Notes under the pieces: model-generated
What the model was told of the DNA's origin: nothing
Seen by the model: only the letters and a program-made list of their open reading frames with translations
Database searches by the model: none
Translations under genes and position numbers: made by a program
Shown: piece after piece, positions 56,179-64,000 of the stretch
How the letters are laid out: each line of letters starts with the position of its first letter
Position numbering within the stretch: position 1 is the first letter of the stretch
NCBI GenBank assembly: GCA_021234155.1
Contig: JAJEKV010000019.1
Coordinates: forward strand, 3,202,356-3,266,355
From: Isoetes taiwanensis
Taxonomy: Eukaryota; Streptophyta; Lycopodiopsida; Isoetales; Isoetaceae
DNA length: 64,000 bases
Reading direction: 5' to 3'

Positions 56179-56417
56179 TCATTCATCTTCAGGATCTGTA
56201 GTAGTGATCCCTGATATCTCATAGCTCATTCGCCAGGAAGCCAGATCAGATCGATCGTAACACTAATTGACGAGGGCAATGAATCTCAAACCCAAAGCTT
56301 TTCTTCGCGGTAGGGATCAAGAAGAAGATGCCTGTCCGGGCAACCAACAAGATCTGAGTGGCTCATTGAGCACTTGATCGCCTCAATGTGGTGAACTGAA
56401 GAAGGCGAAAAATCCAT
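56179..56417 (-). pseudogene. Tandem small gene, copy 2 (~80 codons, frameshifted)
   Basis: Opens with MDFSPSSVHHIEAIKCSMSH and SDLVGCPDRHLLLDPYR, then falls out of frame. The end reads MSYEISGITTTDPEDE and stop in another frame, with SVTIDLIWLPGE recoverable in a third. The pattern HIxxxKCxxSxxDLxxC with a later LDP is shared with copy 3. Length is 239 nt. No signal peptide or membrane segment. Family not recognised. Confidence 0.5.
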
Positions 56418-56453
56418 GGGGGATGAATGAAATGAAGCCCCGAAGTGAGAAGC

Positions 56454-56460
56454 CTTTATA
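56454..56460 (-). promoter_or_regulatory. TATA box of small gene copy 2
   Basis: TATAAAG on the minus strand with the same 43 nt spacing to the ATG. Upstream AATTCACCTCAATCATTC is conserved between copies 1 and 2. Confidence 0.6.
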
Positions 56461-56785
56461 GTGAAGTGGAATGATTGAGGTGAATTATTGGGGTATACTA
56501 CACCACCAAAAGTCTGAACGTGTATCAGACTGTTGTATACGTACAAGAATAATACTTATTTCATACTAATATCGTATGTTTCAAAACATGTTTGCTTGAC
56601 CAATTTAGCTATGATTGAATTCAATGACAAAATTTACTGCAATAAGTGGAGGTGGGATAGCACATCGTTACAATATACTTTCGCTTAAGGTACATTGATA
56701 TTACATCCTTAATCGAGAATGCTATTACATCCTTACTTAGTTATTAGGTACCCATGTCATTATTACATTATTAGCAGGTGCAGAT

Positions 56786-57029
56786 TCACTCGTCATCAAC
56801 ATCAAAGCTCGTGATGCCATTCAGCTCATAGATCTCCTGATCAGGAAGCCAGTAAATATGGACTTTAACGCGAGTGAGCTTCCCCGCAAGCACTAGCGAG
56901 TCCATCGACTTTAGATAAGAGCCATGGATCAAGCTTAACGCCATTTCTAGCGCATTCGCCCAGATCGTTGTAGCTCAAGTAACACTTGAAAGAGTGGATG
57001 TGCTCTGGACGAGGCATCGAGGAAGCCAT
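56786..57029 (-). CDS. Tandem small gene, copy 3 (one frameshift from ~80 intact codons)
   Basis: The most complete copy. The first frame reads MASSMPRPEHIHSFKCYLSY, NDLGECARNGVKLDPWLLSK; the second, entered by a one-base shift near 56910, reads SMDSLVLAGKLTRVKVHIYW and LPDQEIYELNGITSFDVDDE, then stop. With one base removed, the frame would be 80 codons. Both halves are conserved in copies 1 and 2, so this was one protein. The protein is small, mixed alpha/beta in appearance, and ends in an acidic tail. The shift could be assembly error, true decay, or (least likely) programmed. It diverges from the relic at 57312. Confidence 0.5.
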
Positions 57030-57064
57030 GGAAGATGAATGGCCTCTACCCCCTCGTGAAGCCG

Positions 57065-57072
57065 TTTTTATA
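57065..57072 (-). promoter_or_regulatory. TATA box of small gene copy 3
   Basis: TATAAAAA on the minus strand, 43 nt before the ATG. The leader would be only about ten nucleotides if transcription starts the usual ~30 nt after the TATA box. Confidence 0.6.
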
Positions 57073-57311
57073 GTGAAGTAAAATTATTGATGTGAATTAT
57101 TGGCGTACAATGTAGGGCCATTATTGAGCTTATACGAGTGTCATGTACACGTACAAGTATAACACAAAATTTGTATGTATATGTGTATGTTAATTACCTC
57201 ATGTTTGTTGGGCTCGAGAACTAGGTGAAAGTATTCGTGCTTGAGCAAATAAGGTGTGCTCAAAATTCTCAAAATTGCGTTATTTTATCCAATTAATGAA
57301 ATCGTGCTTCA

Positions 57312-58184
57312 ATGGAACGTGCTGAGCAACTTCCTCTAAAAAATCCAAAGGTGTCAAAGCAGCAGAAAAGTACCCCAGTTACTTCCTTAAAATCCATTGA
57401 AAATGGAATTTCCACGGATTTTAAGTATTTCACTGAAGAAGACCAAATGTGGTGGAGAGGCTTCTTTCTCGAACAAAAGACTATGATTCAGAACCTAGCT
57501 CTGAGGCAGTTGCAAGAACCTTTTGAGTGGCCTAATGCTTTCCACCAACCACAGGACCAGGCATGTCCAAGCAGTGTTGTAGTAGCAGCTGCAGTACAGG
57601 AAGATGAGGACCAGGTCATGTACCTCGGACCAAGACGCAAGAATGAGCCTGCAGGTAATGTCACAGAAATTACCAAAGGTACGTTGATTGCTCTTTCGAC
57701 TGAGGAGGATGAAAAAGGGAGACCTTTTTGAATAGCCAAAGTACTTGACACAATCAAAGAGGAGGGCCTGGTGACTAAACTCAAGATTCATTGGCTTGCT
57801 ACACGTTCAGAAAATGCTCTTGAAGGTAGGTATGAGCTAGAAATGAGAAGTCAAGGAAAGGGCAAAAAGGCCAAGAAAGTTGGATGTATGGATGAGCTAG
57901 ACTTAAGACAAAGAAGTATTCTGTGCTATGATTTCAAATTGAAATCAGACAACTGTTTATGCCAGAGAACAATCAACTTGCTTAAGAAGGCTTATAACTA
58001 CGAAGAAGAAGATGAAGAAGAGGTTGGGAATGCTTTACCCTCTGTTGATAGTGATGAGGAAGATAACTCAAGCACTTCCTCAAGTGACAGTGAAAGAAGT
58101 GAAACTGACGAAGATGGCATAAACGAGCATGAAGATGTCTTGGATCCCTCTCTTATCACTCCTCACACTTTTGCACATAACTGA
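57312..58184 (+). pseudogene. C-terminal domain of a transposase-like protein, one in-frame stop
   Basis: A single frame of 291 codons interrupted only by TGA at 57729-57731, in GRPF-stop-IAKVLD. Comparison with the sense of the surrounding domain suggests that a Trp (TGG) stood there. Before the stop are KYFTEEDQMWWRGFFLEQKT and GTLIALSTEEDEKGRPF. After it are EEGLVTKLKIHWLATRSENA, a basic stretch (QGKGKKAKKVG) and an acidic Ser-rich tail (EEEDEEEVGN, SSTSSSDSERSETDEDG). The barrel-like domain resembles VKKGMLLLIGPHDN...VSWFELKRK at 54.9-55.25 kb. It is probably the 3' exon of another copy of the family. Confidence 0.55.
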
Positions 58185-58873
58185 GTCTTAGGAAAAAGGA
58201 AGTAAATTTTGAATGTGAATATGAAGATTTTATCTTCAATTTTGAAAATACTACTATTTCAGTTGTAAACTTCACTTTGATTTTCGATTAAAAGTTATGT
58301 TCTCTTAAATCAGAGGTTTGCTCTAAAAAGATAATTCAGGCAAATTATAATTGCTAAAAAAAGTGTCACTTTGACATAGTCAATTCTCTATTTGGAGAAA
58401 AAATTAGTGATTTTGGGGGGGACAAAATACACTTTTATGCCCCCTTTTTTTTCCACCTCATTTTAGCCTTTTTTTTTGCAGAAAAACAAGGAAATCTTCA
58501 AGGAATATTCCTTTTGCTCCCGTTTCAATGATTTGCTCCCGTTTTAAATGCAATCTTGTTATACGTAAGCACAGAGCTTTCCCTTGTTTTAATTTTTGGA
58601 TGTCGAAGAGTCCAGGCAATAATTTTATATGTAATGTGATAAAAATAATACTGATTCCTTGAAAAAGATAAGTCCAAATGGCTACAGCACAAAAAATGAA
58701 ACAATTATGACGCATGCAGGCGCCGACCCGTCAATGCCGGGCTATCCAGTTTTAGGCAAAAACATATGCATATGTTTTAGACTCAAGATAGTCTATATGT
58801 ACAAGCTCAAGGAATTTTCTTTGTAATTTGTATTCCACTTGATGGGAACCTTTGCTTCTAAAGCAACCAAGGT
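58185..58873. other. Intergenic spacer
   Basis: AT-rich, with homopolymer runs (GGGGGG near 58416, CCCCC plus T9 near 58441). No supported gene. It separates the plus-strand relic from the convergent SLAC1-like locus. Confidence 0.45.
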
Positions 58874-60880
58874 TCAACGCTTGGTCTCGTTAATTTTCAG
58901 ATCTGCCTTTTTATGAAGAATTTTGATCTTCTGTTTCCTTCTAGTTATCGCAATTGCCAAATCATTTGGAAATAGTGTACGCCAAAAACACTAAGTGGAC
59001 CAAGGTTGAGATGAAGAGGGCAATGACTGATATTGTTGATGCCAGAGAGAGTACAAGAGCCATTGCTTTTGTGAGAGGATGTTGTACTTGATGTGCATAT
59101 TGAAGAGCGGCTACAGAAATTGCTGCCATTGGAAATGCATATGTCACAAGCAATAGAAAATATGTATCAAATCACCAACATATAGAAGTTTAGAAGGCAA
59201 ATATAACATTAACTAATTAACATAAGACCCAAGTCATTTTCATCAAAAAAACCATCACCTGCATCTTGTGAAGAAATTGATCCTGACTACCTGTAAGCTT
59301 GTTTTAGCCAAGTTTGTTATCGATGAAATATTAGGAAATACAAAAGAGCCACTACTCACCAGTAAACAGTATAGGAAGAGAGCAATAAAGTACATGATTC
59401 TTGAAATAAAATCAAACTCCCCAGAAATTTTGTCCCAGGCTATGCTAGCTGAACTAGGAGCTGCAACAAATAAGAAGAAAACCTCATTGGTAGGAAGTCT
59501 CTGATAAAGAGTGACAAAAAGGACAAAGTAGTGAGCAAGTCCTACAGCCCAAAAGAATATTGCACACACACCATATTGCAGAATGAACAAAGGTTGAAAT
59601 TCTAGGTGGAATTCCCAGGGCCAAAAGCATTGCTGCTACCCAAGGTGCAAATATAAAATTCTCTAACTGGATGATAATACTCTCGTCGAACAGCTTCAAA
59701 ATAATAGACCAACTTTGCCATGTATGTGCAAGAAATTACAAGATATGCTAAAAGTGCCAAAGTCCATATTGCCACATTGACAAAGCTAGGAGCATGAAGA
59801 AATTTTGCTGCAGTATTAAAAGACAATTGTTTCCAAAGAATTACTTGACTTCCAAGTCCAAGACAAATCCCAAAACTGCTAATAGGGACTCTAAGAAGGA
59901 ATGGCAATGTCTTATCTTTTGAAAGCAAAGTGTCCTCTGATTCCTGATACAAAGTAAATCAATCTTAAACAACAGTAACAGCCTTATTTCAAGCTATACA
60001 ACTCTCTTAACTATGTCTTATATTGTAAGTGCAGTTAAAAGGACAAGTGATAAACCTGGCATGTGCTGTGTTTCTTGCATCTTGTTTGATTTTATTAGCT
60101 GTTCATAAATGTGTTTAATAATTAGATTCATAAATCATTTGCTACATATAATACTCACAGACCTTTAGTACTTCAAGTTCTGGTCCTTGAAGAGCATCAA
60201 AATAGTGACATGCAGGTAGATCGCTTGTAGTATAAGCTAAAACCTTGCCATGTGAAAAATTAGGATGCAGGTTTTCCTTCTCATCCCTTTTTCTCTGCCT
60301 CTCGGACATAAGGGACCTTGTTTTAAAATACACATAGTTTTTATTGGTTGCACCTTGAGAAGAAATAGTGTTAACATTGCTCTCTTCAGGAATTGCACAA
60401 CCAAATTTCAAGGATGAAGCATAATTGGATTTTGTGGAAAAGCCTGTATCAAAGCTGTTGTATACCCACAATACCGGTCTTGATTTCAGAAGGGGATAGC
60501 GTAACAAGCCTAATGCTGGGGGTTTTATTCTTGCTTGGATTATTCGTAACATAAAAATGAATTGGATGAGGAGAAGAAGACTCTAAACTAGATTCTTTAT
60601 GTTGTACAGAAGATGAAACACTAGCAGTAGAAACTTTTGGCAATTTGGATGAACTAGCAGAAGAGGGAATATGCATTGTTTCATTTGATCTTGGAATAGA
60701 AAGATTTTTCAACGGAGAAATTGCAATGCGGGGTGTTCTTCTGTCTAAACCTGAGGAAGAATGGGATTTAGAAAGGTTTTGGGTAAGAGCAACATTCATA
60801 CCCGTTTCTTCAAGCCCCATGGCACGAAAGTCGTCCATATCTGTAAGAGGAGCAATGTCGTCGTATTTGTGTGCTACCAT
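58874..60880 (-). pseudogene. SLAC1-type slow anion channel homologue, decayed
   Basis: SLAC/SLAH proteins are ten-helix plasma-membrane anion channels; SLAC1 drives stomatal closure after OST1 phosphorylation. Exon 1 (60163-60880) encodes a Ser-rich N-terminus with NSFDTGFSTKSNYASSL and HYFDALQGPELEVLK. Exon 2 (59360-59943) has LPFLLRVPISSFGICLGLGS, YFEAVRREYYHPVR, FAPWVAAMLLALGIPP, FWAVGLAHYFVLFVTLYQRL and FVAAPSSASIAW. Short exon 3 (59259-59290) gives VVRINFFTR. The last exon (about 59170-58874) has YAFPMAAISVAALQYA and FWRTLFPNDLAIAITRRK, with a stop at 58874. Damage: a shift near 60470, a 2 nt loss after HPVR, about 60 codons missing between AIWC and FWAVG, about 11 missing after LPTNE, a 2 nt loss before TYAFP, and an extra T near the end. 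Introns are retained, so it is not a processed copy. Confidence 0.82.
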
Positions 60881-63350
60881 AACTGCAAAACCCTAGACCT
60901 CTTTCTGTGGGGCATATTGCTTGCCTGCAGTTGCATCTCCGGATCTACACTAATCAGCTCGCCATCAACACGAATCACTTTCCTAGATTTCTTTTGAATG
61001 ATTTCGGTTATGTATTTTCACTATCGTGACTATTCGGCACTTCCCTTATCCATATTTGTGGCTCCTCGGCAACTACATGCATTAAGGAAATCCAACTGAG
61101 CAGAGTATTATCTGACGTATCTTGTTCCGGTTAGCCAGTTTCCACACGACCTGCCCAGCAACACTGGTGACCGCCAGTTTACAGGCCACATCAGGTTTGG
61201 AGTAATTTTTGGCATATCCTAGGAATATTCCAACATATACTTAGAATATGCTGGAAACCCACATGAGCAAGGGTTTGTCCCCCAGGGGCAACCCAAAAAA
61301 CCAAGAATTAAACCCTAGCAAAGAAAGATGACCTTTAAGGTTCCATCTCTATTAGGGTCTTTTGCCAAAAATACTTTGCCGTATAACACTCCTGGCTCCA
61401 CGATTTGTCGTTCCCATTGCTTCCACTGGAACTCAATTTGAGTTACATGGCATTACATCGGGTCGAATTTCAGATGCACCATCACTGCATCTGAAAAACT
61501 GAAGTTGCCCAGAAGTTTGTCGTTTAAGGCTTCCAATTCGTCTGCATTTTCAAACCGGCTAGCTCAAAGCTTCTTGGGCATTTGCTGCCCTGTCATCGAA
61601 ATCGAAAAAGTAAATTATGCAATTGAAAATGGGAATGGTCAGTATATGCTCGGCCTGTAATTGCCTACATGGTGCAGGTATCAAACACGGTATGATGCTA
61701 ATGGGGATTCCCTCTAAGTGCAATTAAGCTGCTCAAACATAGTAAAATATACGGGTTTGCATACATATTTCCAACCATGCGTGAAAAGCCATCCCGCAAT
61801 ACGAAATGGAATATTGCAAGTTCATTACCTTACCTACTAGTTAAGACTAAAAGCATAAAATGCAAGTCTGCAATAATCCATTTCAGTCCTAAATAGTGAA
61901 AACAATTAAGCATATAGCCTTTATCTTTGTTTTGATATGTTATAGGAGATATCTTTTTGGTTTGCAAAAAAAAATAAAAATTCAAAAAACATTGGCAACT
62001 TCATGAATAACATATAATATATTAAATATAGCACAATTCCCATAATACACCAAAACAAAAAAAAAAAATCTTTTTTTTTTTTCCTATATAAAACACGGTC
62101 ACCAAAATATAATCTCCCAATGTAAGAAATGAAAAAGGCCCAAAAAATAAAATGTGCTAACTACCTGTCTTAGTTTCAACATCTTCATAAAAGCTTACTG
62201 CACTAAAATGAACTTTCGCATATAGTTTGCAATGCTGCTTTTTGTAGATCTTCTGGCTTGTTCAGTCATGGCTAAGCTCTGGAAGTAACTAAGCCTCCGT
62301 CCATCTCCTCTTTCCTATTCTGTTGCATGAATCCAAGAGCCACACTAAATTCTGCCATGCATACACCCTGAAAGCCAGATAAAATCAATTTATGGCCAAT
62401 TTAATACAATTTGCTAGTGAACCATCAAAATTTATGTTTCAGAATCAAGCACAAGCTCAGTTCAAGCACAAAGAAGCTCAAGATTATTAGGATCAAGCAA
62501 ATCCCTTAGTCTAGGAATTACATTACCCCTTACGACAATATGCTCAGGTCGGGCAGACTGCCAAGCTCATTTGGGCATCCTCCGACATGCAAGCGGCTGG
62601 CCAACAAAAACTCCTTGCTGCCTTCACCTTTGTGGGTTTCGAAATAATAGGCCTTAAAAAAATAAAGCAAAAAAAAATCTTAAAAAGTTTGTTATGTTTA
62701 AAAATAAGACGTCCTTAAAAAGATAAAATAATAAAATGGTATAAGGCCTTAAAATAATATAAGCTTCTCTATTTCCCTTTTAATTTCTAGCTACTTCTTT
62801 TTCTCTATATTTATATGAACTCTCAATAGTTCAGCACGCATAAAAAACCCTATTTTAAAATAAACCTTTTTCCCCCAACAAAAGATGTGTTAAAACTATT
62901 TGCCAACATAGTCATGTGCAATGATATACTATTAAGCTGTGACACATATATTCAGGTTCAAAGTTTTTTATTAGATTAGTGCAGCATGCTACAGTTCACT
63001 TAAGCATTTTCCCTGCTTGGACAATCATGGCTTATGTAACTTTACACTCAACTTATGAATAGAGCATCATTTTCTTCACCATTAGTTGGATATGTAACCT
63101 CTACTCATGTGATCAAAAGAGCAATAGCCCTAGCTAGTAAAATAGTGATATGTATTTCCAATACATTATTTTACTCTAACATACAGAAAGCCAAGCTCAA
63201 AAATCCTGATATTCGTCTGGGTTATCATCACCATCCTCAGTAACTTTGACATTTTGTGCAGAGTTATGATCATCCTGGCGCCAGCTTCCAAATGACCTTT
63301 GTCCCCTCCAATTGCCAAATTGATTATCCCTAATATTGAAACTATATTTC
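60881..63350. other. Upstream of the SLAC1-like locus and intergenic DNA
   Basis: The first few hundred bases are the former 5' UTR and promoter of the SLAC1-like locus (AGGGTTTTGCAGTT lies just before its ATG on the minus strand). Beyond this the DNA is AT-rich with A/T runs near 61975-62070, and a local repeat of CCTTAAAA(A)ATAA near 62655-62760. No gene is supported. Confidence 0.45.
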
Positions 63351-63353
63351 TGC

Positions 63354-63441
63354 TTGAAGCATCAAACATCAAATAATCTGCCCAAGGTCCTTTCTTTGGT
63401 AGTGAACCTATTCCTGTTTTCCTATAATTAATAGCAATCCA
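63354..63441 (+). repeat. 88 bp direct repeat, copy 1
   Basis: TTGAAGCATCAAACATCAAA through ATAGCAATCCA, repeated at 63504-63591 with two substitutions (CTTTGGTAGTGAACC versus CTCTGGTAGTAAACC). The period is 150 bp. Confidence 0.85.
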
Positions 63442-63503
63442 CCCTATAATCTACCCTTGAATTCATTCGATTTTTAAACTTTAGCTTCATAGCTTCTCAA
63501 GGA

Positions 63504-63591
63504 TTGAAGCATCAAACATCAAATAATCTGCCCAAGGTCCTTTCTCTGGTAGTAAACCTATTCCTGTTTTCCTATAATTAATAGCAATCCA
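63504..63591 (+). repeat. 88 bp direct repeat, copy 2
   Basis: Second copy of 63354-63441. The intervening 62 bp is not repeated. Confidence 0.85.
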
Positions 63592-63689
63592 TTGTCAAAA
63601 TCCAACAGCCCCCTTTTCCAAATCCAGGAGCCTTTTAGAAATATTTGGTCGCAGCCCTCTTTGTAATTTCGATAACCTTCTAGGGAATC

Positions 63690-63924
63690 CGTTGATTCCG
63701 TTGAGAGAATATGCCAGTGTTGCCACATGCTGACAGTAGAGGATGAGCACCATGCTCTGCAAGAGTGTCCGGCATATACGCATATCCGAGCAACACATGC
63801 TGATCTTAGATGCTCTGTGGCACCGCTGCATCAATTGCTGGCATCGCCAATGGTTGCACGTCTCGCATCCTACATTTTGCAAGTCTCTACCGTCAGAGAA
63901 TCCCTTACAGGACAAGGGATCTGA
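63690..63924 (+). pseudogene. LINE-type reverse transcriptase, C-terminal zinc-binding fragment
   Basis: The frame contains ICQCCHMLTVEDEHHALQEC and PAYTHIRATHADLR, then a stop after LTGQGI. The C-x2-C ... H-H-x4-C pattern followed by PxYxxIR is what I know from the zinc-binding region after the reverse transcriptase domain of plant non-LTR retrotransposons and related RNase-H-less relics. No reverse transcriptase motif (such as FADD) lies upstream in this window. It is a 5'-truncated remnant, as is common for LINEs; a poly-A tail is not visible at the end. Confidence 0.55.
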
Positions 63925-64000
63925 GAGCCTACTACCAGGGTTTTTCCTCCCATGTGGGGGTTTTTTCATCCCAGTAGTAGGGGCGCATTGTATAGTAGCA

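Noticed and set aside
58874-60880. SLAC1-like locus as a functional channel gene
   Set aside because: Whole helical segments are missing and several frames are broken, so a functional product is not credible from this sequence.

Overview
The window is nuclear DNA of a land plant with a repeat-rich genome. The plant evidence is a proline-rich cell-wall protein gene of the YKSPP type, a guard-cell-type SLAC1 anion-channel homologue, a complete CACTA (En/Spm-like) transposon frame, and short GT-AG introns. I cannot name the species. The mixture of DUF7869-type transposase relics with plant cell-wall and SLAC1 genes would fit a seed-free vascular plant or a gymnosperm, but that is a guess. I saw no rRNA, tRNA or CRISPR array.

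Layout. From 1 to 14053 there is a tandem array of a roughly 3.0 kb unit (starts at 1, 4089, 7101, 10177). Units 1-3 each hold a 440 bp hairpin element with long terminal inverted repeats, and unit 4 holds a diverged relative. The array is interrupted at 14054-22511 by a nested insertion: an outer element of unknown class, inside which sits a 7.8 kb non-autonomous CACTA element (14633-22451, TSD TCT) carrying a 4.6-copy, ~1.12 kb GC-richer satellite. The array resumes at 22512-24112, and a nearly complete copy lies in reverse orientation at 26913-29828.

From 29829 to 40296 two further DNA elements occur. The first is a 4.84 kb element (31285-36126) with a perfect 8 bp TSD (GTGAACTA), long TIRs built of a ~29 bp palindromic minisatellite, a broken zinc-finger gene and a possible MULE-like fragment. 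The second is a 3.2 kb foldback element (37101-40296) with 1.4 kb arms. An intact-looking proline-rich cell-wall protein gene follows at 40991-41542, with a TATA box, a signal peptide and a probable 3' UTR intron.

From 45.8 to 58.2 kb the DNA is a patchwork of broken transposon genes. At least four loci here, plus one at 25.2 kb, carry pieces of a transposase-like family with GHTHxxID and DNCxGQNKNR motifs and a C-terminal W-rich domain. Beside them lie an unrecognised 338-codon ORF, a CACTA-like left terminus at 51770 and three tandem copies of an unrecognised ~80-codon minus-strand gene with identical TATA-to-ATG spacing. A decayed SLAC1-type gene (58874-60880, minus) and a LINE-type C-terminal fragment at the right edge complete the window.

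Most reading frames outside the proline-rich protein gene are broken by small indels. In the repeats the differences between copies cluster at CG- and CAG/CTG-rich spots and leave tens of bases around them unchanged. This looks more like consensus error at modified cytosines than like ordinary decay, so several broken frames may be less broken in the real genome.
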